In this document: positions 1 through 8,153 of the stretch, piece after piece | Layout of the letters: every line of letters begins with the position of its first letter | Position numbering within the stretch: position 1 is the first letter of the stretch | Assembly (NCBI RefSeq): GCF_018881925.1 | Contig: NZ_JACVPL010000007.1 | Location: 44,891-108,890, forward strand | DNA from: Polynucleobacter sp. Latsch14-2 | GTDB taxonomy: Bacteria > Pseudomonadota > Gammaproteobacteria > Burkholderiales > Burkholderiaceae | Direction of reading: 5' to 3' | Length of the DNA: 64,000 nt | Program-made: the position numbers and the translations under genes | Notes under the pieces: model-generated | Told to the model about the DNA's origin: nothing | The model's input: only the letters and a program-made list of their open reading frames with translations | The model's database searches: none

Positions 1-1415
1 CAGTCATTACCGTTCCCGCTTACTTCGATGATGCACAGCGTCAGGCAACTAAGGATGCGGCAAAGTTAGCTGGCATTGAAGTATTGCGTTTATTGAATGA
101 GCCAACTGCGGCCGCGATTGCCTATGGTTTGGATAATGCCTCTGAGGGTATTTATGCTGTTTACGACTTAGGCGGTGGTACCTTTGATATTTCTATATTG
201 CGAATGAGCAAAGGGGTATTCGAGGTTCTTTCCACAGGCGGCGATTCTGCTTTGGGTGGCGATGACTTTGATCATCGAGTGTATTGCTGGGTTATTGAGC
301 AGGCCAAACTCCCGCCTTTGTCGGTGTATGACCATTCCACTCTCTTACAATCTTGCAGGCATGCCAAAGAATCACTGAGTCACAATCCTCTTGCGCGCGT
401 TCATGTGACACTTGCTGATGGCACAGTAGTGAATGTTGGCGTGAGTCAGGCTCAGTTCTTTGAGATTACGCAGAACTTGGTTAATAAGACATTGGTTGCT
501 GTCAAAAAAGCACTGCGTGATGCCGGCCTTAAGGCTGATGAAGTTAAGGGTGTTGTGATGGTTGGCGGCGCAACGCGTATGCCCAATATACAGCGTGCAG
601 TCGGTGAATTATTTGGTACTAAGCCTTTAAATAATTTAAATCCTGATCAGGTGGTCGCCTTAGGCGCCGCGATGCAGGCCGACCTGCTAGCCGGCAATCA
701 AAGCAAGGATGATGAGTGGTTATTATTGGATGTCATTCCGCTATCCCTTGGCATTGAGACTATGGGTGGTTTAGTGGAAAAAATTATTCCGCGTAATACA
801 CCTATCCCTGTTGCGCGCGCTCAGGACTTCACAACCTTTAAAGATGGTCAGACTGCATTGGCAATTCAAGTGGTGCAGGGTGAGCGTGAGTTAGTGCAAG
901 ACTGTCGCTCTTTAGGGCGATTTGAATTACGTGGCATCCCTCCAATGGCTGCTGGTGCGGCACGGATACGAGTGACTTTTCAAGTAGATGCCGATGGGCT
1001 CTTATCAGTAAGCGCTACTGAGCAAGGCTCCGGCGTTCAAGCTTCGATTGATATCAAGCCTTCATATGGTTTAACTGATACTGAAATTACTCGCATGCTG
1101 CAAGATGGATTTGCTTCTGCCAAAGAAGACTTGCTTTCCAGATCTCTGCGTGAAGAGCAAGTGAATGCGCAGCGTTTATTGGATGCTGTACAGACTGCAT
1201 TGGATAGTGATCGTGCATTACTGAATGCGGCAGAACAAGCTAGTATTGATCAAGAGATGAGCGCGCTGCAAAAAATTCTGAAAGAAGAGAAAGATAGCGC
1301 TGTAGTTCGGAAAGCGGTAGATAGAGCTGCAAAAGCTACTGATGAATTTGCTCAGATGCGCATGAATGCAAGCATTCAAAAAGCACTGGCTGGTAAGAAT
1401 GTTGCAGAAATATAA
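1..1415 (+). CDS. hscA: Fe-S assembly Hsp70 chaperone HscA (5' part outside window)
   Basis: Specialised Hsp70 that, with HscB, drives transfer of Fe-S clusters from the scaffold IscU in the cytoplasm. The frame is already open at the window edge (first full codon at base 3), so about 470 C-terminal residues of a usually about 620-residue protein are visible. The nucleotide-binding domain shows the [11 protein letters not shown] segment, the [12 protein letters not shown] phosphate-binding loop and [10 protein letters not shown]. The substrate-binding domain follows ([14 protein letters not shown]), then a short helical lid. The lid lacks the long DnaK C-terminal tail, and fdx follows 29 bp downstream, which identifies HscA rather than DnaK. 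The isc operon probably continues upstream of the window. Confidence 0.95.
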   Translation, partial: VITVPAYFDDAQRQATKDAAKLAGIEVLRLLNEPTAAAIAYGLDNASEGIYAVYDLGGGTFDISILRMSKGVFEVLSTGGDSALGGDDFDHRVYCWVIEQAKLPPLSVYDHSTLLQSCRHAKESLSHNPLARVHVTLADGTVVNVGVSQAQFFEITQNLVNKTLVAVKKALRDAGLKADEVKGVVMVGGATRMPNIQRAVGELFGTKPLNNLNPDQVVALGAAMQADLLAGNQSKDDEWLLLDVIPLSLGIETMGGLVEKIIPRNTPIPVARAQDFTTFKDGQTALAIQVVQGERELVQDCRSLGRFELRGIPPMAAGAARIRVTFQVDADGLLSVSATEQGSGVQASIDIKPSYGLTDTEITRMLQDGFASAKEDLLSRSLREEQVNAQRLLDAVQTALDSDRALLNAAEQASIDQEMSALQKILKEEKDSAVVRKAVDRAAKATDEFAQMRMNASIQKALAGKNVAEI

Positions 1416-1444
1416 GAAGTTTAAAAACCCCTAGAAACCAAGTC

Positions 1445-1783
1445 ATGACCCAAATCGTTGTTCTTCCTCATAGTGAATATTGCCCAGATGGTGCGGTGGT
1501 TGAAGTTGCTCCAGGCACCTCCATTTGTGAGGCTTTATTGGAGAATGACATTCCAATTGAGCATGCCTGCGATATGGTTTGCGCATGCACTACCTGTCAT
1601 GTAATTATTAAAGAGGGGTTTAATAGCCTCAATCCTGCGGATGAAAATGAGGATGACATGCTCGATCGTGCTTGGGGCCTCAGCCCTCAGTCACGTTTGT
1701 CCTGTCAAGCCATTGTGTCTCGTGAAGATTTGGTTATTGAGATTCCGAAGTATTCGATTAACCATGCCAAAGAGAATCACTAA
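1445..1783 (+). CDS. fdx: ISC-type [2Fe-2S] ferredoxin
   Basis: Small adrenodoxin-like ferredoxin (112 residues) that supplies electrons for Fe-S cluster assembly on IscU. The four cluster ligands are visible as C-x5-C-x2-C in the CDMVCACTTCH segment (residues about 42-51) and a distal Cys in LSCQAIV near residue 87. The ATG start lies 29 bp after the hscA stop, so the two genes are almost certainly co-transcribed as the distal part of the isc operon. The acidic stretch ADENEDDMLD is typical of the adrenodoxin-type interaction helix. No IscX gene follows; the next sequence is a terminator region. Confidence 0.95.
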   Translation: MTQIVVLPHSEYCPDGAVVEVAPGTSICEALLENDIPIEHACDMVCACTTCHVIIKEGFNSLNPADENEDDMLDRAWGLSPQSRLSCQAIVSREDLVIEIPKYSINHAKENH

Positions 1784-1870
1784 AGCAGAACTCACTGTAT
1801 GCATCAAATTGGTGCATTAGACACCTTAATCGCACATTTGTCATAAATTGCTGATGCGTACGGGATTAAT

Positions 1871-1944
1871 ATGAACTTGTTGTTCATTTTTTAGCTGTAC
1901 CTCCATAGATTTTCTTTAAGCCATCCTTCGGGGTGGCTTTTTTC
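1871..1944 (+). terminator. Terminator region after the isc operon
   Basis: The strongest hairpin is GCCATCC-TTCG-GGGTGGC (1920-1937 with flanking A/T pairs), a UUCG-type tetraloop followed by a run of T (1938-1943). This is a classical rho-independent terminator for hscA-fdx. Just upstream, ATGAAC-TTGTT-GTTCAT (1871-1887) followed by six T residues may be a weaker second terminator. Confidence 0.8.
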
Positions 1945-2013
1945 TTGCTTATTTCCTAAATAATATGTTAAATTACATAATGTTAATATACATAATAAAT
2001 AGTAAATATATAA

Positions 2014-2331
2014 ATGACATCAGCCGCTCAAAAACTTGACCTGAAGAAGATGCGCAACTCTGCAGACTCCGCCTGTAAGTTGATGAAGGCATTAACTCAC
2101 CGAGATCGTTTGATGCTCTTGTGTGAAATAAGTCAAGGAGAGAAGTGCGTTGGAGAATTGGAAGAGATTTTGGATATTCATCAGCCAATGTTGTCTCAGC
2201 ATTTAACTAGCTTGAGAACAGCAAAGCTAGTGAAGGCTCGCAGAGAGGGTAAGCAGATTTATTACTCGCTGTGGAGTGATTCAGCGATGGCGGTCATCGA
2301 GGTTTTGTATCAGCAGTTCTGTAAGAAATAA
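2014..2331 (+). CDS. ArsR/SmtB-family repressor, BigR/SqrR/YgaV-like
   Basis: Winged-helix transcription factor of 105 residues. The recognition helix region reads GELEEILDIHQPMLSQHLTSLR and the wing KARREGKQIYYSL. A Cys sits in the RLMLLCEIS helix and another near the C terminus (YQQFCKK). These are the positions at which SqrR/BigR/YgaV-type persulfide sensors carry their Cys pair, whereas the metal-site ELCVCDL motif of ArsR is absent. It heads a run with a DUF2892 protein (14 bp gap) and an AhpD-like protein, recalling the E. coli ygaV-ygaP pair. The upstream 1960-2010 stretch is very AT-rich with repeated TTAATATACATAAT-like words, a likely operator. Sulfur sensing is inferred, not shown. 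Confidence 0.85.
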   Translation: MTSAAQKLDLKKMRNSADSACKLMKALTHRDRLMLLCEISQGEKCVGELEEILDIHQPMLSQHLTSLRTAKLVKARREGKQIYYSLWSDSAMAVIEVLYQQFCKK

Positions 2332-2345
2332 AAAAGGGGAATCAA

Positions 2346-2558
2346 ATGAAATGTAACGTTGGCGGTATCGATCGCGTGCTACGCATCGCTGTGGGTTTAG
2401 TGTTAGTTGGTTTGGCTGCAAGTAATGTCGTTGGCTTATGGGGATGGGTTGGTATTGTTCCCTTGGCAACAGGATTATTCAAGTTCTGCCCGCTGTACCC
2501 ATTGCTTGGGATTAATTCCTGTGGAACAGGTTGTGGTGGCGGCGGTTGCTGTAAATAA
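2346..2558 (+). CDS. DUF2892 (YgaP-like) inner-membrane protein
   Basis: Small 70-residue protein with the DUF2892 signature near the N terminus (GGIDRVLRIAVGLVL), two short hydrophobic helices and the FKFCPLYPLLG segment. It ends in an unusual Cys/Gly-rich tail (CGTGCGGGGCCK). DUF2892 forms the membrane part of E. coli YgaP, where it follows a rhodanese domain; here the rhodanese part is missing. It lies 14 bp after the ArsR-type gene with a purine-rich RBS (AAAAAGGGG). The tail could bind metal or carry sulfur, but that is inference. Family assignment is confident; exact function is unknown. Confidence 0.85.
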   Translation: MKCNVGGIDRVLRIAVGLVLVGLAASNVVGLWGWVGIVPLATGLFKFCPLYPLLGINSCGTGCGGGGCCK

Positions 2559-2580
2559 ACGCCTTAAAAGGGAAATGCAT

Positions 2581-2922
2581 ATGTCAAAAGATTACAAGCA
2601 AATCACCAAGGATATCTCTGGATCGCTGGCGAAATTAAGGGTTGAGGCGCCGGAAATGATGAAGGGATTTAGCGACTTGGCAGCAGCTGCAACAAAAGAT
2701 GGCGCTTTGGATAAGAAAACTAAGGAGCTCATTGCATTGGCGCTAGGCGTGGCAGCTCGATGTGATGGATGTCTTGGTTTTCATACTCAAGCCTTGTCTA
2801 AGTTAGGAGCAAGCAAACAAGAGGTGGTTGAAACCTTAGGCATGGCTACCTATATGGGCGGCGGACCATCACTCATGTATGCAGCCGATGCTCTCAGTGC
2901 ATTTGAGCAAGCGCAAGCTTAG
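2581..2922 (+). CDS. AhpD-like / carboxymuconolactone decarboxylase-family protein
   Basis: 113-residue helical protein of the AhpD/CMD family. The redox motif is C-x2-C in AARCDGCLGFH, with the distal His characteristic of peroxidase-type members; DKKTKELIALALG before it and GASKQEVVETLGMATYMGGGPSLMYA after it complete the domain. An in-frame ATG also exists 6 bp upstream, but AAGGG is better spaced for the start chosen. It follows the DUF2892 gene by 22 bp and is probably in the same ArsR-controlled operon, which would fit a thiol or peroxide stress role. Substrate is unknown; true carboxymuconolactone decarboxylase activity is unlikely given the CxxC. Confidence 0.85.
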   Translation: MSKDYKQITKDISGSLAKLRVEAPEMMKGFSDLAAAATKDGALDKKTKELIALALGVAARCDGCLGFHTQALSKLGASKQEVVETLGMATYMGGGPSLMYAADALSAFEQAQA

Positions 2923-2960
2923 TTAGAGAATTCGCAGAAAAGAAAAGGGCTCGCGGTTGC

Positions 2961-3167
2961 CTAAGAAAAAGACTGCTCAAATTCATCGAGCTTGATGGCA
3001 TTCATGAGAAACAGAATTTGGCGCTGAAAGCTTTTGCGTTCGTCAATCTTGTCGTGTGGTAGACGATCGTGTTCACGCAGTAGGTTGGTGATAACGGGGT
3101 TGTAATGCTCTCTAGCTGGGGACACATCGATTCCTTGGTAAATATCTCGTAAGAGACAATGTACCAA
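2961..3167 (-). CDS. Possible small protein downstream of the ferredoxin-NADP reductase
   Basis: A 68-codon frame with a TTG start, oriented like fpr and beginning 67 bp after its stop. The product is hydrophilic and looks protein-like (for example REHDRLPHDKIDERKSFQRQ), with no recognisable domain, signal peptide or membrane segment. No convincing ribosome-binding site is visible, and the frame stays open a few codons upstream of TTG. It could be a real small gene, a fragment of an older one or chance. Confidence 0.35.
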   Translation of the reverse strand: MVHCLLRDIYQGIDVSPAREHYNPVITNLLREHDRLPHDKIDERKSFQRQILFLMNAIKLDEFEQSFS

Positions 3168-3171
3168 GGGG

Positions 3172-3227
3172 TCTATATATCTACAAGAAATATATAGAGA
3201 TATCTAAATTACTTTTAGATATATAGA
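3172..3227. repeat. 12-bp inverted repeat in AT-rich spacer
   Basis: TCTATATATCTA at 3172-3183 is matched exactly by its reverse complement TAGATATATAGA at 3216-3227. A third related palindromic word, TATATAGAGATATCTA, lies between them. The block is the spacer between the fpr stop and the small minus-strand frame. It may be a multi-site operator or form a transcript hairpin; no T-tract makes it a standard terminator. Confidence 0.6.
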
Positions 3228-3234
3228 TTTATTA

Positions 3235-4011
3235 TCACTTCTCAACAAAAGCACGTTCGTAGACGTAGTCACCTAGCTGACCAAGACTTGGAGAAACCTT
3301 AAAGCCTTTGGCATCGAGCATCTCGGAGGTTTCTTTGAGCATTGAGGGGCTGCCGCAGATCATGGCGCGATCGACTGCTGGATTCAAAGGGGGTAGGCCG
3401 ATATCTTTGAACAACTGACCTGATTCAATTGCAGTCGTTAGGCGGCCGGTATGTTTGAATGCTTCGCGAGTGACGGTTGGATAGTAGATTAATTTCTCGC
3501 GAATGATTTCGCCTAAGAATTCATCTTGTGTAAGTTCATTTTTAAGGTAGTCAGCATAAGCAAGCTCGCTCACCAAGCGGACGCCATGAATGAGTACGAC
3601 TTTTTCAAATTTGTCATACGTTTCTGGATCACGAATGATGCTCATGAATGGCGCAAGGCCTGTGCCGGTGCTAAACAGGTAAAGATGTTTTCCTGGGTTC
3701 AAGTCATCGATCACCAATGTGCCCACAGACTTCTCGCTCACCAAGATGGGATCGCCAACCTGGATTTTTTGTAAGCGTGAGGTGAGTGGACCGTCTTGCA
3801 CTTTAATGCTTAAGAACTCGAGGTGCTCTTCATAATTTGGGCTTGCAACGCTATACGCTCTGACAAGTGGTTTTCCTTCAACCTCTAGGCCAATCATCAA
3901 GAAGTGGCCGCTACGAAATCGTAAACCTTTATTTCTGGTGGTGGTAAAGCTAAACAGGGTGTCGTTCCAGTGGTGAACGGTAAGAACGGTTTCAGTCTGA
4001 TATGCGGCCAT
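3235..4011 (-). CDS. fpr: Ferredoxin/flavodoxin-NADP(+) reductase
   Basis: FAD-dependent oxidoreductase of 258 residues that exchanges electrons between NADPH and ferredoxin or flavodoxin in the cytoplasm. The FAD-binding motif RAYSVASPNYEE (RxYS) lies around residue 51. The NADP domain contains STGTGLAPFMSIIRD and the CGSPSMLKET segment near the C terminus. The protein ends in VYERAFVEK, the aromatic-containing C-terminal tail typical of bacterial-type Fpr. Length matches the family. It is transcribed away from dsbB. A link to the fdx and sulfur-stress genes nearby is plausible but not shown. Confidence 0.95.
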   Translation of the reverse strand: MAAYQTETVLTVHHWNDTLFSFTTTRNKGLRFRSGHFLMIGLEVEGKPLVRAYSVASPNYEEHLEFLSIKVQDGPLTSRLQKIQVGDPILVSEKSVGTLVIDDLNPGKHLYLFSTGTGLAPFMSIIRDPETYDKFEKVVLIHGVRLVSELAYADYLKNELTQDEFLGEIIREKLIYYPTVTREAFKHTGRLTTAIESGQLFKDIGLPPLNPAVDRAMICGSPSMLKETSEMLDAKGFKVSPSLGQLGDYVYERAFVEK

Positions 4012-4178
4012 AAATACGGATTAGTTAGAAGATAGCAAAACCTTAATTATCCCATTCTTGAGATGAAAAATTCGTAGGAATCCTGCAAAAATAGGACTCA
4101 CTAGTGATATAGGTCAGATTTTTGGTAATAAAGAAGCGATTTATATGCTGTGCACAGCCTATTAGCTATTATCTCTAT

Positions 4179-4658
4179 ATGAAAAGAAGTCAATACCAAT
4201 TCCTGTCATTCATTTGCCTAGGTTTGGTTGCCTTTGCTGTCATTCTTCAGCAGGTGGGCTATCAAGGGGTGAGTTTTCTGCCATGCCCTTTATGCATTTT
4301 GCAAAGAGTGGGCTATTTGGGTATTGCGCTCGCTTGTTTGTTGGCTGGTGGCATTAGCCCCATGAGAAGGTTTTTTCATGGATTGGCAATTTTGGCTGCA
4401 GGTTATGGAGTGGCAGTAGCTGGCCACCATGTTTGGTTACTCTTTCACCCGGGAGAATCCTGTGGAGTTGACCCTCTAGAACTCTGGATTAATCAATTTC
4501 AGATAGTGCAGGGCTTGCCTTGGCTATTTAAGGCAGATGGGCTCTGCTCTGCTCAATTGCCAGCCATTTTAGGGTTGCAGGTGCCGGAGTGGTCCTTAGC
4601 GTGGTTTTCGGTATTCTTAATTGTGCTGATAGTGACTTTCTTCAGAAGGCCCCGTTAG
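4179..4658 (+). CDS. dsbB: Disulfide bond formation protein B
   Basis: Inner-membrane quinone reductase that reoxidises DsbA. The product (159 residues from ATG 4179) has four hydrophobic helices. The first periplasmic Cys pair is in FLPCPLCILQRVGY, a CxxC placed right after helix 1. The second pair is ESCG and GLCSAQ in the loop between helices 3 and 4. Longer frames begin upstream at 4122, but they add an atypical N terminus before the normal MKRSQYQF start, so the internal ATG is preferred. Confidence 0.93.
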   Translation: MKRSQYQFLSFICLGLVAFAVILQQVGYQGVSFLPCPLCILQRVGYLGIALACLLAGGISPMRRFFHGLAILAAGYGVAVAGHHVWLLFHPGESCGVDPLELWINQFQIVQGLPWLFKADGLCSAQLPAILGLQVPEWSLAWFSVFLIVLIVTFFRRPR

Positions 4659-4973
4659 AACTTAATGTGCTGAACTTACAACAAGAACTTCGTTTGCTAG
4701 ATGACGGCGTTCCTATAAGACCTGTTGATTATTTTTGCTTTAAGGGTGCTCGATGACCAAGAGGTCAGGGCAGTCAGCTAAAAGCATTGTGGTGATTCTT
4801 TCGGATACTACTGAGCGTTTTTTAAGTTCAGCTTTATTTGAGAGCGTCTTTGATGAGAAAGGTTTGCATGCCTAACTGAGGTAAGGGCGCCAAATATACC
4901 GGCCTTACTCTATAAGAGGTATGTGCTATAACGGCATATACCAAGAGTAGCTTCGCCTAGGGGAAACATACTT
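4659..4973. other. Spacer with gene remnant, no intact gene
   Basis: 315 bp between dsbB and the Bug-type gene. It contains the cysteine synthase fragment described separately (4753-4875). After it come a GTAAGG...CCTTAC inverted repeat (about 4885-4910) and the likely promoter/leader of the Bug gene. Nothing else recognisable. Confidence 0.6.
4753..4875 (+). pseudogene. C-terminal remnant of a cysteine synthase (CysK/CysM-like)
   Basis: The 40-codon frame from ATG 4753 encodes SIVVILSDTTERFLSSALFE and then SVFDEKGLHA, ending at a normal stop. This matches the very C terminus of O-acetylserine sulfhydrylases (family pattern IVVILPDxGERYLSxxLFE), which always follows a PLP-binding core of roughly 270 residues. 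Nothing of that core precedes it: the same frame has a stop at 4741 and the sequence back to dsbB is not recognisably related. It is therefore read as the leftover 3' end of a deleted gene. The assignment rests on motif recall, not an alignment. Confidence 0.7.
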
Positions 4974-5972
4974 ATGTTCAGAGCATTGACTTGTAAATAT
5001 TTGAGTATTGGCCTGTTGGTCAACATGATTTTTTTGAGCGCAGTTGATATTGCTTGTGCCCAGTCGATTACAAAACCCTATCCAAATCGTCAAATTACCC
5101 TATACGTTCCATTTCCACCCGGGGGTGCAACCGATTTAATGGCGCGCACGATTGGACAGCGTATCTTGAAGAAATGGGGTCAAGGCGTTGTGATTGAGAA
5201 CAAGCCAGGAGCAGGGGGTATGTTAGCTGCTGCGCAGGTAGCTAAAGCGTTGCCCGATGGCTATGCTTTATTTTTTGGATCATCAGCTCAGCTTTCGGTC
5301 AATCAAAGTATTTACCCAAAAATGTCCTATGACGCGCAAAAAGATTTTGCGCCAATCATCCTGGTCGGCGGAGTGCCCAATATCTTAGTTGCCAACCCTA
5401 ACGCACCATTTAAGAGTCTGGCTGAGTTAATTCAATATGCTCGCGCCAATCCTGGCATTCTCAGTTACGCCTCTCCCGGATCGGGTTCAACTGCCCATCT
5501 CACTGCCGAACTATTCAAAACGCAATCAGGAATTAATATTGTTCATATTCCCTATAAAGGAGCGGCTGGGGGCGTTACCGATGTGATTGGTGGCCAGGTG
5601 CCATTAATGTTCGTCAGCATGCCATCGGTGATGGAGCATATTAAATCTGGCAAATTAATTGGCATTGCGGTGGCTGGTGCAAGTCGATCAAGTGTTCTGC
5701 CGGATGTTCCAACTTTTGCAGAAACTTTCCCTGGTTTTGAATCAACCAGCTGGTATGGGCTTGTTGCTCCAACTGGCACACCACCTTCGATTGTTGCACT
5801 ACTGAATAATGAAATTAATTTAATGCTGACGGATCCAGAAGTGAAAAAAATCTTTGAAGATCAAGGAATCCGTATTTATGGCGGAAGCCCCAGCCAGTTC
5901 TCGGCGCACATTAAATCGGAAGCCACTAAATGGGCTAAGGTAGTTGAGAAAGCAAATGTAAAGGCAGATTAA
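4974..5972 (+). CDS. Bug-family (TctC-like) periplasmic solute-binding protein
   Basis: Extracytoplasmic receptor of 332 residues in the large betaproteobacterial Bug/tripartite tricarboxylate receptor family. An N-terminal signal peptide ends near DIACAQS. The family core follows: YPNRQITLYVPFPPGGATDLMAR (first ligand loop), VVIENKPGAGG, GYALFFGSS, and NIVHIPYKGAAG in the second domain. No TctA/TctB membrane genes lie nearby, as is usual for Bug proteins. The next genes encode a cupin and a ThDP-dependent enzyme, so the ligand may be a carboxylate handled by that enzyme; this is inference and the true ligand is unknown. Confidence 0.92.
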   Translation: MFRALTCKYLSIGLLVNMIFLSAVDIACAQSITKPYPNRQITLYVPFPPGGATDLMARTIGQRILKKWGQGVVIENKPGAGGMLAAAQVAKALPDGYALFFGSSAQLSVNQSIYPKMSYDAQKDFAPIILVGGVPNILVANPNAPFKSLAELIQYARANPGILSYASPGSGSTAHLTAELFKTQSGINIVHIPYKGAAGGVTDVIGGQVPLMFVSMPSVMEHIKSGKLIGIAVAGASRSSVLPDVPTFAETFPGFESTSWYGLVAPTGTPPSIVALLNNEINLMLTDPEVKKIFEDQGIRIYGGSPSQFSAHIKSEATKWAKVVEKANVKAD

Positions 5973-6014
5973 ATTTAAAACCAAGAAATACTAAAAAAGA
6001 AAAGTAAAGCGGAG

Positions 6015-6416
6015 ATGACTACAACAAAAATAGTACGTGTATTTACAGGGCCTGACCAGAAATCCCATTTTGAAGATATTCATTTAGAAATGAGCGAGTT
6101 TCGACTCGGATCACTTTTTTCATTGAAATCTCAGTTGGTTCCGGTTGAGGGAGTTGTATTTCGTGAAAACCCTCTGGAGGGTAATGAGGATTTTCATTGT
6201 CCGCCACGCAAACAATTCGTAATTACTCTTTTTGGCGCAGTTGAGATTTCAGTCGGCGATGGCTCTTCTCGTATTTTTGGACCGGGCGATATTTTGTTTG
6301 CTGAGGATCTGCAGGGTGAGGGGCATAAGGCACGCGAATTAATTGGGCCTAGAAAAAGCCTCATACTGCCAGTTGATAGTGGTTTTTCTATTTCAGATTG
6401 GAAGCAAGCGAAATGA
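6015..6416 (+). CDS. Small cupin-fold protein
   Basis: 133-residue single-domain protein. The region KQFVITLFGAVEISVGDGSSRIFGPGDILFAED has the beta-barrel pattern of a cupin (G-x5-G near the end of motif 1, then GPGDI and a late acidic/His segment EGHKAREL). The classical metal-binding HxH of motif 1 is not evident (DFHCPPRKQF instead), so metal binding is uncertain. It follows the Bug gene by 42 bp, and its stop overlaps the start of the ThDP enzyme gene (ATGA), indicating translational coupling and a shared pathway. No enzyme activity can be assigned. Confidence 0.75.
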   Translation: MTTTKIVRVFTGPDQKSHFEDIHLEMSEFRLGSLFSLKSQLVPVEGVVFRENPLEGNEDFHCPPRKQFVITLFGAVEISVGDGSSRIFGPGDILFAEDLQGEGHKARELIGPRKSLILPVDSGFSISDWKQAK

Positions 6417-8140
6417 GTGATCAGCAAATTAATCCGGCGCTATTAGCCCCTGGACTGAAGTTTTCTGGAACTGTTGCGCATTTGGTTGCAGAATGTTTAC
6501 AGCGTCATGGAGTCGAGTACTTATTTGGACAGAGCCTACCATCGATGCTTCATTTGGCTTGTGAACAGATGGGCTTAAAGCAAGTTGCCTATCGCTCTGA
6601 GAATGCGGGCGGTTATATGGCCGATGGATATGCCCGTATTTCTAATTTTCCTGGAATTGTGACGGCTCAAAATGGTCCTGCCGCAACTTTATTAGTTGCA
6701 CCTTTGGCCGAGGCTTTAAAGGCCTCAGTTCCGCTAATTGCCTTAGTGCAGGATGTGAACCGGTCAGAGACGGATCGCAACGCTTTTCAGGAATTTGATC
6801 ACATTGCGCTTTTTTCGTCTTGCACAAAGTGGGCGCGTCGTGTCACGGAGGCAAGTCGCGTTGAGGATTACATTGACCAGGCTTTTGTTGCAGCATGTTC
6901 GGGTGTGCCCGGTCCTGTGGCATTAATGTTGCCAGCGGACTTGCTTTTAGAGCTGGCGCCCAAATCAAAACGTTTGAATACTCTGGGTTATTTCCCGTTA
7001 GATCGAACAGTTCCAGTCAGAAGTGAATTAAAAATTGCCGCTGATGTTTTAGCAAAAGCCAAAAATCCTTTGATTATTGTGGGTGGAGGCATTCATTTAT
7101 CGGGTGCGCAAGATGCGCTGGCTCAGTTGCAAGAACAAATTAACTTGCCTGTTGCAACAACGGTGATGGGGAAAGGGGCCGTTGATGAGCAACATCCGCT
7201 ATCTGTTGGTGTCATCGGTTATTTCATGGGGCCTAATGGAAATGCCCATTTTCAGAAAGATTTGGTTTCAAAGGCTGACGTCATAGTATTGATTGGCACC
7301 CGCACAAATCAAAATGGCACAGACTCTTGGAAGCTTTATCCTCCTACGGCTAAATATATTCACATTGATTTCAATGGGAATGAGGTGGGCAGGAATTATG
7401 AGGCAACGCGTTTAGTTGGCGATGCACGTGAAACTATTTTGGCCTTGACTGAGGAATTGCTGGTTTTGGATCTTGGTGAGCGTAAGGCTGCACGTTCGGC
7501 GTTGGAGAAAAAAATTCATGCAGGCCGAAATGCTTATTTAGAGCAATCGAAATCTATTCGTGAGTCCAATTTAGTTCCCATTCGTCCCGAGCGCGTGATG
7601 GATGAGTTAAACCAAGTATTAACGCAAAATAGTATCGTCGTGTCGGATGCGAGTTACGCCTCTGTATGGACGGCTAACTATCTCACATCGCTGGTGGCGG
7701 GTATGCGGTTTTTGGCCCCCCGTGGCTTAGCTGGAATTGGGTGGGGTTTTCCAATGGCATTGGGTGCCAAGGTAGCCAAGCCTGCAGCTGATGTCTATTG
7801 CGTTGTTGGTGATGGAGGGTTTGCACACGTTTGGTCCGAGCAGGAAACGGCCGTCCGAATGGGGCTTAAGGTTGTCCTGATTGTTCTGAATAATGGCATC
7901 CTTGGATTTCAAAAGCATGCTGAAAACATTAAGTATGGACTACATACCAGTGCGGTTCATTTTGCTCCTGTAGATCATGCTGCTATTGCTCGGGCATGTG
8001 GATGTCAGGGGATTACCGTGACGAAACCTGAGGAGCTGGCACCCGCTTTAGAACTTGCTAAAGCTTCTAAGACGACGACTGTCATTGATGTTATTTGCGA
8101 CGAGAATGCTTTCCCGCCCCTCTCTTTGTATCACCCCTAA
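6413..8140 (+). CDS. Thiamine-diphosphate-dependent enzyme, acetolactate synthase-like
   Basis: 575-residue protein with the three-domain POX/AHAS architecture. The N-terminal PYR domain has the cofactor-activating Glu in YRSENAGGYMADGYAR. A central Rossmann-like domain follows (NPLIIVGGGIHLSG). The C-terminal PP domain has the ThDP/Mg motif beginning VVGDGGFAHVWSEQETA and ending LNNG. It may decarboxylate or carboligate a 2-oxo acid. It lacks the usual biosynthetic context (no ilvH/ilvC), so it is probably catabolic rather than IlvB. The ATG at 6413 overlaps the cupin stop; an upstream in-frame start would add five residues inside that gene. Confidence 0.88.
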   Translation: MSDQQINPALLAPGLKFSGTVAHLVAECLQRHGVEYLFGQSLPSMLHLACEQMGLKQVAYRSENAGGYMADGYARISNFPGIVTAQNGPAATLLVAPLAEALKASVPLIALVQDVNRSETDRNAFQEFDHIALFSSCTKWARRVTEASRVEDYIDQAFVAACSGVPGPVALMLPADLLLELAPKSKRLNTLGYFPLDRTVPVRSELKIAADVLAKAKNPLIIVGGGIHLSGAQDALAQLQEQINLPVATTVMGKGAVDEQHPLSVGVIGYFMGPNGNAHFQKDLVSKADVIVLIGTRTNQNGTDSWKLYPPTAKYIHIDFNGNEVGRNYEATRLVGDARETILALTEELLVLDLGERKAARSALEKKIHAGRNAYLEQSKSIRESNLVPIRPERVMDELNQVLTQNSIVVSDASYASVWTANYLTSLVAGMRFLAPRGLAGIGWGFPMALGAKVAKPAADVYCVVGDGGFAHVWSEQETAVRMGLKVVLIVLNNGILGFQKHAENIKYGLHTSAVHFAPVDHAAIARACGCQGITVTKPEELAPALELAKASKTTTVIDVICDENAFPPLSLYHP

Positions 8141-8153
8141 GCGCCCCGAATGA

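Noticed and set aside
1..1415. Could be DnaK instead of HscA
   Set aside because: The fdx gene follows directly and the long DnaK lid/tail is absent, so HscA fits better.
1798..1820. Near-palindrome TGCATCAAATTGGTGCA after fdx as an operator
   Set aside because: A single copy in a terminator region with no downstream gene start close by; insufficient evidence.
2407..2922. Longer frame (171 codons) for the AhpD-like protein starting inside the DUF2892 gene
   Set aside because: The extra N terminus is an out-of-frame reading of the DUF2892 gene; the family N terminus and ribosome-binding site fit 2581.
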